From assembly GCF_016107305.1 (NCBI RefSeq), contig NZ_RCVR01000014.1:85209-149208 (forward strand): a stretch of DNA of 64,000 bases. The letters run 5' to 3'. Under the pieces are notes generated by a model that saw only the letters and a program-made list of their open reading frames with translations, was not told the origin of the DNA and did not search any database. Both the position numbers and the translations under genes were made by a program. This document shows, piece after piece, positions 17,821-26,283 of this stretch. How positions within the stretch are numbered: position 1 is the stretch's first letter; every line of letters begins with the position of its first letter. The stretch is from Roseomonas sp. KE2513 (GTDB lineage Bacteria > Pseudomonadota > Alphaproteobacteria > Acetobacterales > Acetobacteraceae).

Positions 17821-19203
17821 ATGGCCATGGTCTTCAAAAGCTTCTACACGGACGGCATCGCTCAGCTCTCCTACTTGGTCGGAGACGATGCGGCCGGGGT
17901 GGCGGCCATCGTCGATCCTCGACGGGATGTCGACATCTACGTCGAGGAGGCCGCGGCGCGCGGCCTACGCCTCGCTTACGCAGTCGAGACCCACATCCAC
18001 GCGGACTTCGCATCCGGCAGCCACGAGCTTGCCGCCCGGACTGGCGCCGAGATCGTCGGCGGGGACGGCGACTACGGCTTTCCTCTACGGCGCCTGCGGA
18101 ACGGGGAGGAGCTCCGCCTCGGGGAGCTGACCCTGCACGCCATCCACACGCCAGGCCATACACCTGAGCATGTCACCCTGGCCCTGTCGGCCAGGAAGCA
18201 GGGGAAGGCACCATTCGGCGCCTTCACCGGGGACACGCTGTTCAACCTGGACGTCGGGCGTCCGGATCTCCTCGGAAACGACCTCGAGCGGCGTCTCGCC
18301 GGGGAGTTGTACGACAGCCTGTTCGAGAAGGTCCTGCCCATGGGGAACGGCACCGCTGTTTGGCCAGGACACGGTGCTGGATCAGCCTGTGGCAAGTCGC
18401 TTGGCGACCTGCTGGCGAGCACCGTCGGGCATGAGCGGGCCGTTAATCCGGCCCTGGAACCCCGCGGACGTGAGGCATTCACGTCATGGCTGCTGGAAGG
18501 GATGCCCGAGCCGCCCCGCCACTACGCCCGCCTGAAGCGGATCAACGCGGCCGGGGCACCGGTGCGGGGCGTAGTCCCGGTTCCGCCTCCCATGAAGCCC
18601 GACGCATTCGAAAAGGCCATGCGGGAGGGAGCGGTCGCGATCGATACCCGGTCCATGCTGGCCTTCGGCGGTGGGCATGTCCCGGGTGCGCTCAACATCG
18701 GGATCGGAAAGGAGTTCCCGACCTGGCTGGGATGGATGGTCGAGCATGGGACTCCCATCGTGCTGGTCGCCGAGGGACCGGAGCAGGCCCTGGAGGCTGC
18801 GACCCATGCCTTCCGCCTGGGCTACGATACGGTGCTCGGGTGGCTCGGTCAGGGCCTGACGGCCTGGCAGAACGCCGCAAAGCCCTTGCGGCATGTGGAC
18901 CAGTGGACGGTCCAGGCGCTGGATGACCGCCGGGCGAACCCCGGTCTGCAGATCCTCGACGTCCGTAGCCCGGAGGAGTTCGAAGCAGGGCACGTTCCCG
19001 GGGCACAGAACATCTACGTGCCCCACCTGTCCGAGCGGTCGGGCGAACTCGACCCCGACCGTCCCGTCGTGACCTACTGCGGCACTGGCTACCGGGCATC
19101 CATCGGAGCGTCGGTGCTGGCCGCAGCGGGGTTCGGACAGGTCTTCAACACTCCCGGCTCCTGGACGGCATGGAAGCATGCCGAATTGCCCGTCGAGCGC
19201 TGA
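17821..19203 (+). CDS. metallo-beta-lactamase (persulfide dioxygenase-like) fused to two rhodanese domains
   Basis: 460 residues from ATG 17821. Residues 1-250 form a lactamase fold with THIHADFASGSHEL (H58, H60, D62; phenylalanine follows where many relatives have histidine), HTPGHTPEH, TGDTLF and PGHG. Two rhodanese domains follow. The first (about 260-345) has no cysteine at its active-loop position. The second (about 355-458) has the active-site loop YCGTGYRAS. Such fusions (CstB-like) couple sulfur transfer with persulfide oxidation, releasing sulfite or thiosulfate. An upstream frame extension overlaps the preceding gene and was excluded. Confidence 0.88.
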   Translation: MAMVFKSFYTDGIAQLSYLVGDDAAGVAAIVDPRRDVDIYVEEAAARGLRLAYAVETHIHADFASGSHELAARTGAEIVGGDGDYGFPLRRLRNGEELRLGELTLHAIHTPGHTPEHVTLALSARKQGKAPFGAFTGDTLFNLDVGRPDLLGNDLERRLAGELYDSLFEKVLPMGNGTAVWPGHGAGSACGKSLGDLLASTVGHERAVNPALEPRGREAFTSWLLEGMPEPPRHYARLKRINAAGAPVRGVVPVPPPMKPDAFEKAMREGAVAIDTRSMLAFGGGHVPGALNIGIGKEFPTWLGWMVEHGTPIVLVAEGPEQALEAATHAFRLGYDTVLGWLGQGLTAWQNAAKPLRHVDQWTVQALDDRRANPGLQILDVRSPEEFEAGHVPGAQNIYVPHLSERSGELDPDRPVVTYCGTGYRASIGASVLAAAGFGQVFNTPGSWTAWKHAELPVER

Positions 19204-19235
19204 TCCATGAGGCCCAACCTGATTGAGGAGGCTCG

Positions 19236-20054
19236 ATGATGAACCGACTGCAATCCCCGATGAACCGCCGTCGCTTCGGGACGAACCTAGCCGCGACAGC
19301 TGCATCGGCGGTGGTTGCCTGTTCCTGCGGGCAAGCCCTCGCCCAATCCCCCGCGGCACCGACGCCCGCACCGCACCCGGGCGGTCCGGCCGCGGCTGGC
19401 GCGCCGCACTCGACGCGCAGCCAGATGCTGGACGCGGGGGCGGCCGTGCTTCAGACCAAGGCGCCGCTGAACGCGATGAACCTCTATCTGAACGGGTTCC
19501 ACTTCTACGCCGACGACATGGGCCGTCCTGTCGAAGCGCATCACTTCTGCACGCATCTCACCGAGGATCTGCACCAGTGCACGATTTTCGATGCGAACCA
19601 CGAGCAGGCCCGTCTGATCGGCATCGAGTACATCGTCTCCGAGAAGCTCTACCTGCAGCTTTCCGAGGACGAGAAGAAGCTTTGGCACAGCCACCATTAC
19701 GAGACGACCTCGGGCCTGCTCGTGATGCCCGGGATTCCGGAAGCGGTGGAGACGACCGCGATGCGCACGCTCACCACCACCTACGGCAAGACCTGGCATA
19801 CCTGGCAGGTCGATCGCGGCGACACGCTGCCGCTCGGCATCCCGCAGCTGATGATGGGTTATACGCGTGACGGGCAGATCGATCCGGCAATCATCGCCCA
19901 GCGTGATCGCAATCTCGGGGTATCCATGGCCGACAAGCGGAAGGCGCGCTCCGACATCCCCGTCCCGACGCCAGCGGCAGGCGCCAACTCGTGGGAGGGT
20001 GGCCAGACACCCCAACTCGCCGTCAACACCGTCCCGGTCCGGAACAAGCGTTGA
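19236..20054 (+). CDS. DUF1264 (OBAP-like) exported protein
   Basis: 272 residues. The Tat-like signal NRRRFGTNLAATAASAVVAC is followed by CSCG, so a lipoprotein anchor is also possible. The body matches DUF1264: AMNLYLNGFHFYADD, EAHHFCTHLTEDLHQC, LIGIEYIVSEKLY and LWHSHHYETTSG. Many histidines and cysteines suggest metal or haem binding, but the family's biochemical role is unknown. It is the last gene of the SQR operon, with a palindromic terminator candidate after it. Confidence 0.78.
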   Translation: MMNRLQSPMNRRRFGTNLAATAASAVVACSCGQALAQSPAAPTPAPHPGGPAAAGAPHSTRSQMLDAGAAVLQTKAPLNAMNLYLNGFHFYADDMGRPVEAHHFCTHLTEDLHQCTIFDANHEQARLIGIEYIVSEKLYLQLSEDEKKLWHSHHYETTSGLLVMPGIPEAVETTAMRTLTTTYGKTWHTWQVDRGDTLPLGIPQLMMGYTRDGQIDPAIIAQRDRNLGVSMADKRKARSDIPVPTPAAGANSWEGGQTPQLAVNTVPVRNKR

Positions 20055-20067
20055 GACGCTCTTCCCT

Positions 20068-20092
20068 GATACCGCTCAGGTCCATCGGTATC
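20068..20092. terminator. bidirectional terminator candidate
   Basis: GATACCG (20068-20074) pairs with CGGTATC (20086-20092) in the 48-base gap between convergent genes. No T-run is seen. Confidence 0.5.
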
Positions 20093-20102
20093 TGTGGCGC
20101 CT

Positions 20103-20912
20103 TCAGGAGGCCCCGCGGATGGAACGAAGGTATTCCGCGAGCGCTTCGCGGGATACCTCACCGACATGCAGGTGCCGCATCCTTCCATCCGCGCCGAAGA
20201 ACAGTGTCACCGGAATTCCACGAACTCCGAAGTATCTAGTGATTTCGGAAGTGGAGTCGAGCACGACATGCGTCAGCTCCAGTCCCTCCCTTGAGAGGTA
20301 TTCCACGATCCTAGCGCTTCCCTCTCCCTGATTGACGAACAGGAAGTCGACGCCCGGAGTAGCCCGCGAGACTTCCGCGAGGAGGGGCATCTCCCGACGG
20401 CAGGGCGGGCACCATGTGGCCCAGAGGTTCAGAACCCGCGGACGGCCATCCGTATCTGCGAGGTCGATCGGATCGCCCTGGACCTGCTGCAGAGTGATGG
20501 AGGGCAGTGGTCTGGGATCACCGGAGGCCAGTGCGGCGAGCTGGAACGCGCCCGCCCAGGCGAGCATGCCGAAGGCGACCGGAGCCGTCGCCCATATCAG
20601 AGCCCGGACTTCCCGCAGGCGGTAGAGGGTGAAGAGGAGGACTGGCGGGATGGCCCAGAGAAAGGAGAAGCCTCCCTGCCAGAAGGCGAAGGCCCTGAGA
20701 GGCTCCTGCGCAAAGGTCCCGGCGTGCTCGAGCACGTGCCCGAGCCTCGCCGCCACGACGCCGAGTGGCACGGCGATCGCGGCCCAGGGGCCGAACCGGG
20801 CATCCTTCCGATCCGACAGCAGCGAGGCGGCAAGCAAGAAGGCGCCGATGCCGAGGATCGCGGCGAGCCGGTCGGTCGCCATGACGAGAGGGCCCAGGGA
20901 CACCGCTCCCAC
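20103..20912 (-). CDS. TlpA-like thioredoxin with N-terminal membrane (Lgt-like) domain
   Basis: 269 residues. Residues 1-128 contain about four hydrophobic segments resembling prolipoprotein diacylglyceryl transferase (FWQGGFSFLWAIPP). Residues 135-269 form a TlpA/ResA-type thioredoxin domain with the redox site WATWCPPCRRE (C168, C171). The thioredoxin domain should face the periplasm. It is divergent from a two-component system and close to ScsB/ScsC-like genes, so it may be the ScsD-like partner of that thiol-redox set. The start could be ATG 20912 or the internal ATG at residue 11. Confidence 0.82.
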   Translation of the reverse strand: MGAVSLGPLVMATDRLAAILGIGAFLLAASLLSDRKDARFGPWAAIAVPLGVVAARLGHVLEHAGTFAQEPLRAFAFWQGGFSFLWAIPPVLLFTLYRLREVRALIWATAPVAFGMLAWAGAFQLAALASGDPRPLPSITLQQVQGDPIDLADTDGRPRVLNLWATWCPPCRREMPLLAEVSRATPGVDFLFVNQGEGSARIVEYLSREGLELTHVVLDSTSEITRYFGVRGIPVTLFFGADGRMRHLHVGEVSREALAEYLRSIRGAS

Positions 20913-21073
20913 GCGTCAGCCTTCCGTGCGGCCGGTGCCGTGCCGGCAAGGCCGGCTCTGGATGTTGCGCGACGGGAACCGCGCCGCCGGAAAGGCGTGA
21001 GGCATGGACTGAACCTGCTCCGAGGCCGGACCTCGCCGGCGCGCATCGATCGCGGCCGGGTACGGAGCGGACA

Positions 21074-21090
21074 TTAAGGTAGCTTTAAGG
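21074..21090 (+). promoter_or_regulatory. direct-repeat operator TTAAGG-N5-TTAAGG
   Basis: Two TTAAGG half-sites (21074-21079 and 21085-21090) recur with an 11-base period about 35 bases before the response-regulator gene. PmrA/QseB-type OmpR-family regulators bind TTAA half-sites with this spacing, so autoregulation is likely. Confidence 0.6.
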
Positions 21091-21123
21091 ATCGCCCCGC
21101 ATGCGGGCATCCCCGGGAGGGAA

Positions 21124-21795
21124 GTGACCGTGCGGATCCTGCTGGTGGAGGACGACGAGGTATTGCTGGACGGCATCAGGGCCGGGCTGTCGCTACACGG
21201 CATCCACGCCGATGCTGTAGGCACCTGCGAGGACGCCCACGCCGCCCTGCGCGCCGGCGCCTTCGGCGCGGTGGTTCTCGACCTCATGCTGCCGGACGGG
21301 TCCGGCCTGTCGGTCCTCGGGGAGCTTCGCGCCCGTGGTGACCGGACGCCCGTCCTGCTGCTGACGGCGAGGGACGCGGTGGGGGACCGGATCGCGGGCC
21401 TGGACGGCGGGGCGGACGACTACCTGGGCAAGCCCTTCGACCTCGAGGAGGTCGCCGCGCGCTTGAGGGCCATCACCCGCCGCGCGCAGGGGCGGTCGTC
21501 ACCCGTCCTCGAATGCCACGGGTTGATCCTGGATCAGGCCCGCCGCTCCCTCGCGCGGGACGGCCATCCCGTCCCGCTTTCCCGTCGTGAGTTCGCGATC
21601 CTTGAGGCGCTTATGGAACGCCCGGGGATCGTTCTCTCGAAGGACAGCCTGCAGGAGCGCCTCTACGGCTGGCAGGAGGAGGTCGAGAGCAACGCGGTCG
21701 AGGTCCACATCCACAACCTCCGGGCCAAGATCGGGCGGGACGTCATCCAGACCGTCCGGGGATCCGGCTACCGCATCGACACGGCCGCCCGATGA
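21124..21795 (+). CDS. OmpR-family response regulator (QseB/TctD-like)
   Basis: 223 residues: a receiver domain with the acidic pocket and phospho-acceptor D53 (VVLDLMLPDG), the conserved lysine in LGKPFDLEEV, and a C-terminal winged helix (REFAILEALMERPGIVLSKDSLQERLYGW; VEVHIHNLRAKIG). The start is GTG 21124 or GTG 21130; the latter has better spacing from GGGAGGGAA. It overlaps the kinase start (ATGA). A TTAAGG direct repeat lies just upstream. It probably controls this operon and the thiol-oxidoreductase genes that follow. Confidence 0.93.
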   Translation: MTVRILLVEDDEVLLDGIRAGLSLHGIHADAVGTCEDAHAALRAGAFGAVVLDLMLPDGSGLSVLGELRARGDRTPVLLLTARDAVGDRIAGLDGGADDYLGKPFDLEEVAARLRAITRRAQGRSSPVLECHGLILDQARRSLARDGHPVPLSRREFAILEALMERPGIVLSKDSLQERLYGWQEEVESNAVEVHIHNLRAKIGRDVIQTVRGSGYRIDTAAR

Positions 21796-23189
21796 ACTCC
21801 ATTCGGACCCGACTGTTCCTCCTTCTCACGGGGGCCACCGCGCTTGTCTGGCTGCTCGCGGCGGGCTGGATCTGGGTCAGCACCCAGCGAGAGCTGGGGC
21901 GGGCGCTGGACGCGCGCTTGGTCGAGGCGGGACGGATGGTGTCCTCGCTCGTCGCAGGGCAGTCGATCGGCGGGGAAGGAGCGCTCTCCGTTCCCGCCCT
22001 GCCCGAGGGCAGCTACGGGCGCCAGCTCTCGTGCCAGATATGGTCGCTCGATGGGCGCCTCCTCGGGCGGTCCTCCGGGGCGCCGAGCGTGGCGCTCGCG
22101 GATCGTGGGGAGGGCATCTCTGAGACGCTCGTCGACGGGGAGCGCTGGCGCGTCTACGCCATCGACGATCCGGTGCGCCAGGTCAGGATCTTGGTCGGGG
22201 ATAACGTCAGGGTCCGGGAGCGCCTCGTGCGCGACATGATCCTCGGGCTGGCGGTGCCCGTGGCGCTGATACTCCCGCTGCTGGCCGGTCTCATCTGGCT
22301 CTGCGTCGGACGCGGCTTGGCGCCCCTGAGCCGCCTAGCGTCGGTGCTGGGACAGCGACGGGCCGACGACGTTGCGCCCATCCCGATCGACCTGGGCACC
22401 CGGGAGATCCGACCCGTGGCCGATGCCTTGGACGGCCTCCTAGCGCGCGTCGCGGATGCCCGTGAGCGCGAGCGGCAGTTCACCTCCTTCGCCGCGCACG
22501 AGCTGCGCACGCCGCTGGCGGGTCTGCGAACCCAGGCACAGGTCGCGCTGTCGGCCCGCGACGAGGCGATGCGCGATCGGGCCCTGCGACAGATCCTCGT
22601 CTCGGTCGACCGGACGTCCCGGCTGGTCCGCCAGCTGCTGGACCTGTCCCAGTTGGAAGCGGAGGGCGAGGCGGCGCGGCCCGAGGTCATCGACCTCCGG
22701 GCCATGTTCGCGCTTCTCGAGCAGGAGTTCACGCCCGGTGGCCGGGCGCGCGACGTGGCCTTGAGAGCGGGGGGCGGGTTGCAGGAAGTTCACGTTCGGA
22801 TGCCGGAGCGGCTGCTCTTCACCGCGCTGAGGAACCTCGTCGAGAACGCGGTGCAGCACTCCCGCTCCGGCGGAGAGGTGCTCGTCCGGTGCGACACCTC
22901 CGGCGGGTCCCTCGTCATCGCGGTCGACGACGAGGGGCCGGGCATCCCGGCGGACGAGATCGACGTCGTCACACGCCGCTTCTTCCGCGGTCGCCACCGC
23001 CGGGGCACCGGCACCGGCCTCGGCCTGTCGATCGCGGAGCTCGCCCTCCGGCGCTGCGGCGCCGAACTCCAACTCGCGAACCGTCCGCGTGGCGGCCTGC
23101 GCGCCGGGATCGTCGTCCCGGCGACGGCGATCCACCGCGCGGCGCCGGCCACGGTGACCGCGGCGCACGAGAGGGGGCGGTGTTCGTGA
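21792..23189 (+). CDS. sensor histidine kinase (QseC-like)
   Basis: 465 residues with transmembrane segments at about 7-29 and 148-171 enclosing a periplasmic sensor of about 120 residues. A HAMP linker follows, then the dimerisation H-box FAAHELRTPLAG with H236. The ATP-binding domain has N, G1 and G2 boxes (LVENAVQHS; VDDEGPGIP; GTGLGLSI). It is coupled to the response regulator upstream and, by a GTGA overlap at 23186-23189, to the DsbD/ScsB-like gene downstream. The signal is unknown; periplasmic thiol or metal stress is suggested by the operon. Confidence 0.93.
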   Translation: MNSIRTRLFLLLTGATALVWLLAAGWIWVSTQRELGRALDARLVEAGRMVSSLVAGQSIGGEGALSVPALPEGSYGRQLSCQIWSLDGRLLGRSSGAPSVALADRGEGISETLVDGERWRVYAIDDPVRQVRILVGDNVRVRERLVRDMILGLAVPVALILPLLAGLIWLCVGRGLAPLSRLASVLGQRRADDVAPIPIDLGTREIRPVADALDGLLARVADARERERQFTSFAAHELRTPLAGLRTQAQVALSARDEAMRDRALRQILVSVDRTSRLVRQLLDLSQLEAEGEAARPEVIDLRAMFALLEQEFTPGGRARDVALRAGGGLQEVHVRMPERLLFTALRNLVENAVQHSRSGGEVLVRCDTSGGSLVIAVDDEGPGIPADEIDVVTRRFFRGRHRRGTGTGLGLSIAELALRRCGAELQLANRPRGGLRAGIVVPATAIHRAAPATVTAAHERGRCS

Positions 23190-25378
23190 CGGGGTGCCGG
23201 CACCCACAAGCACGGCACCGCGCCCGGACGTGGCTGGCCGCCGCGATCCGGTCGCTAGCCCAGGGAGGGGCGGCGGCATTGCTCGCCGTCGCCCTCTGCC
23301 TCACCGCGCCTGGTCCTTCCCGCGCCGCCGACATCGTTTCCCCCGGAGCGACGGTCCGTCTCCTGGAGGGAGGAATGTACGGTGCCGGCCGGGCTAGGCT
23401 GGGTCTTGAGATCGACCTGCGGCCCGGGTGGAAGACGTATTGGCGCTCGCCCGGCGATGGCGGCTTCCCGCCCGAGATCGATACGTCGGCGTCGTTGAAT
23501 GTCGCAGAGGTCGGGGTGGGATGGCCCGCACCGCACCGTCAGGCCTTCATGGGCTTCGAGACGATCGGCTACGACGGGAGCGTTGTTCTCCCCCTCGATG
23601 TCCGCTTGGCCGATCCGGGTGCCTCCGCCCGGCTCGACGTGAGGGGAGCGGTCTACGTCTGCAGCGACATCTGCACCCGGGTGGAGATCGCCTTCGCTGC
23701 CGACATCGATCCCGGATCCGTCGGCCGCGATGCCGATGCCGCACGGATCGAGGCCTTCCGCGCCCTGGTGCCCAGGACGGCCGAGCAGGAGGGTGTCACC
23801 CTCGATAGAGCCGAGATCGTACAGGCATCCGGCGGACCAGAACTGCGAGTCGTCGCGACCGCGCAGACCCCGTTTGGGGAGCCGGATCTTCTGGTGGAGG
23901 CCGAGGCGCCGCTCGCTTTCGGAGCGCCCCGCCTCCGCTTCGCCACCGAGCGGCGCCGGGTCGAACTGACCGCTCCTCTCGCACCGCCCCTTCCGGAGGG
24001 GTTGGACGTGACCTCGGCGATGCTCCGGCTGACGCTGCTGGACGGCTCCAGGGCTGTCGAGGCCCATGTCCGGGCAACGGCCGGGCAACCCCCTGGCGTA
24101 GCGGGGGAGGGCTGGAAAGCCGACGACCGCGGGAACGTCGCGCGGCTTGCGAGCATCCTCGCCACCGCTTTGCTCGGCGGGCTGATCCTCAACCTCATGC
24201 CTTGCGTGCTGCCGGTCCTGTCCCTGAAGCTCTTGTCGGCCGCCCGGCACGGCGGCGGCACGCCGCGCTCCGTACGCGCGGGCTTTCTGGCCTCCGCGGC
24301 GGGGATCCTCTTCTCGTTTCTGGTCCTCGCAACGGCGATGGTCGGCCTCAAGATCGCGGGAGCCGGGATCGGTTGGGGCATCCAGTTCCAGCAGCCCCTC
24401 TTCCTCATCCTGCTGGTCATTCTCCTGACGCTCTTCTCGGCCAACCTGCTCGGCCTGTTCGAGATCCCGCTGCCGCGCCTGCTGGCAGACAAGCTCGGCG
24501 GCGGCGGCCGGAAGGAGGGATCACTGGCCGGTCATTTCGCGACCGGCGCCTTCGCAACCCTGCTCGCGACGCCGTGCTCGGCGCCGTTCCTCGGCACGGC
24601 GGTCGGCTTCGCCCTGTCGCGCGGAGCGACCGAGATCTACCTGGTCTTCGCCGCCCTCGGCCTTGGCCTCGCGCTGCCCTACCTACTGGTGGCCACGCTA
24701 CCCTCACTGGCCACGCGGCTGCCCCGGCCGGGGCGGTGGATGTTGACCCTGCGGCGCCTCCTCGCCGTGCCGCTCGTCCTGACCGCGGTCTGGCTTCTCT
24801 CTATCCTCTCGGTCCAGACCGGCGTCGCCGCTGCGGCGATCGTCGCTCTGCTGATGATCGCCCTCGCGGCGATCCTTGTTGGGATCGATGAGGGCGGTCC
24901 GGGGCGCTCCACAACGGCGGCGCTGGCAGCCCTGTCGCTCCTCGCTGCAGCCCTCCTTGCCCCCCTGACCGCGACCGTCCTGCCGGACGCCGCTGACGCG
25001 CCCGCGCGCGCGGTGGCCGGGGTGAACTGGTCGCGCTTCCAGGAAACCGAGATCGCGGGGCGCGTGGAGGCGGGTGGTGTTGTGTTCGTCGGCGTCACCG
25101 CCGACTGGTGCCTCACCTGCAAGGTCAACGAGCGCGTGGCACTCGCCGATGTCGAGGTGGCCCGCCGCCTGAACGGCGCGGATGTCTCGCCGATGCTCGC
25201 GGATTGGACCCGGCCCGATCCTGTCATCTCGGCCTACCTGCGAAGGTTCGATCGCTATGGCATCCCCTTCAACGTCGTCTACGGCCCTGCCGCACGGGAC
25301 GGCATCGTTCTTCCCGAGCTGCTGACCAAGGAACGCGTTCTCCAGGCGCTTGATGAAGCGCTGGGACGCGCACCCTGA
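23186..25378 (+). CDS. DsbD/ScsB-family transmembrane thiol:disulfide reductase
   Basis: 730 residues from GTG 23186, which overlaps the kinase stop; the open frame upstream of it is in the kinase gene. A signal sequence ends near SRA-ADI (about 48). The N-terminal periplasmic domain carries CSDIC (C159, C163). The central membrane domain has the two electron-relay cysteines in LMPCVLPVLSLK and ATPCSAPFLGT. The C-terminal thioredoxin domain has DWCLTCKVNE. It moves electrons from cytoplasmic thioredoxin to periplasmic thiol proteins. The next gene, a DsbA/ScsC-like protein, is a likely client. Confidence 0.9.
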   Translation: MTGCRHPQARHRARTWLAAAIRSLAQGGAAALLAVALCLTAPGPSRAADIVSPGATVRLLEGGMYGAGRARLGLEIDLRPGWKTYWRSPGDGGFPPEIDTSASLNVAEVGVGWPAPHRQAFMGFETIGYDGSVVLPLDVRLADPGASARLDVRGAVYVCSDICTRVEIAFAADIDPGSVGRDADAARIEAFRALVPRTAEQEGVTLDRAEIVQASGGPELRVVATAQTPFGEPDLLVEAEAPLAFGAPRLRFATERRRVELTAPLAPPLPEGLDVTSAMLRLTLLDGSRAVEAHVRATAGQPPGVAGEGWKADDRGNVARLASILATALLGGLILNLMPCVLPVLSLKLLSAARHGGGTPRSVRAGFLASAAGILFSFLVLATAMVGLKIAGAGIGWGIQFQQPLFLILLVILLTLFSANLLGLFEIPLPRLLADKLGGGGRKEGSLAGHFATGAFATLLATPCSAPFLGTAVGFALSRGATEIYLVFAALGLGLALPYLLVATLPSLATRLPRPGRWMLTLRRLLAVPLVLTAVWLLSILSVQTGVAAAAIVALLMIALAAILVGIDEGGPGRSTTAALAALSLLAAALLAPLTATVLPDAADAPARAVAGVNWSRFQETEIAGRVEAGGVVFVGVTADWCLTCKVNERVALADVEVARRLNGADVSPMLADWTRPDPVISAYLRRFDRYGIPFNVVYGPAARDGIVLPELLTKERVLQALDEALGRAP

Positions 25379-25412
25379 TCCAGCCTCCTTCCTCAACTGC
25401 CAGGAGCAGCCC

Positions 25413-26072
25413 ATGAAGCGTCGCACGATCGCAGCCACGGCCCTTGGAGGGGTCGCCGTGTTCGGCGCCGCCGCCTGGACGATCGGTCGGAGCGCGCCGT
25501 CACCGGCCCACGCGGCGTCACCCGGCCAGGGCGGTGGTAGCGGCCTGCTGGCCGAACTGGCCCGTGGTCCGAGCGCGGTGATCCTGGGGAACCCGGCCGG
25601 TGACGTCACCATGGTCGAGTTCTTCGACTACCAGTGTCCGGTCTGCCGCAGGGTTCAGCCGGATGTGCGGGCGTTGCTGGAGGAAGATCCCGGGGTCCGC
25701 CTCGTTCACAAGCATTGGCCGATGCTGACGCCGACATCCACCTATGCGGCGCGGATGGCGCTGGCGTCCCGTTGGCAGGAGGGGCGCTACGAACCCCTGC
25801 ATCAAGCCTTGATGCGGCTCCCTGGAAGGCTGGACGACAACCGTGTCCGGGCAGCTGCGGAGAGTTCGGGCATCAACTTGATCGCGCTCGAACGCGACCA
25901 GCGGCAGCGCTCGGATGAAATTGATGTCGCCCTTGGCGAGGCCCTGGTGCAGGCTCGTCAACTCCGGCTCCAGGGCACGCCAGGCTTCGTCATCGGCCGG
26001 TACCTCGTCCCAGGTGGGATGGACTTGGCTGGGATGCGGGAGGTCGTGGGGAAGATCCGCTCCGAGAGCTAG
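25413..26072 (+). CDS. DsbA-family thioredoxin-fold protein (ScsC-like)
   Basis: 219 residues from ATG 25413 (CAGGAG upstream). A signal or anchor segment occupies about 5-25. The thioredoxin fold has the active site FFDYQCPVC (C75, C78) and the cis-proline loop LQGTPGFVIG. It should be a periplasmic disulfide isomerase or oxidase kept reduced by the preceding ScsB-like protein. It is the last gene of the cargo block; the next gene is convergent and belongs to the conjugation region. Confidence 0.87.
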   Translation: MKRRTIAATALGGVAVFGAAAWTIGRSAPSPAHAASPGQGGGSGLLAELARGPSAVILGNPAGDVTMVEFFDYQCPVCRRVQPDVRALLEEDPGVRLVHKHWPMLTPTSTYAARMALASRWQEGRYEPLHQALMRLPGRLDDNRVRAAAESSGINLIALERDQRQRSDEIDVALGEALVQARQLRLQGTPGFVIGRYLVPGGMDLAGMREVVGKIRSES

Positions 26073-26283
26073 GCAACATGCCCTGGCGGAGCATGATGAG
26101 GCCGTCCGTGTAATGAAATGCGGGCCTAGGCAGTAGGTTACCGCTCTAACGTTCCAAATGAGGCAGAGCGGGTCTGCGTGGCCTCGGTGACCGACCGTCC
26201 GCTTGACCCCGCCAGATCGGCCATCGTCGCGGGATAATGGATGGCAGCGAGGACGCGACGGGGGTCCGAAAGGTCGGCCGCGA

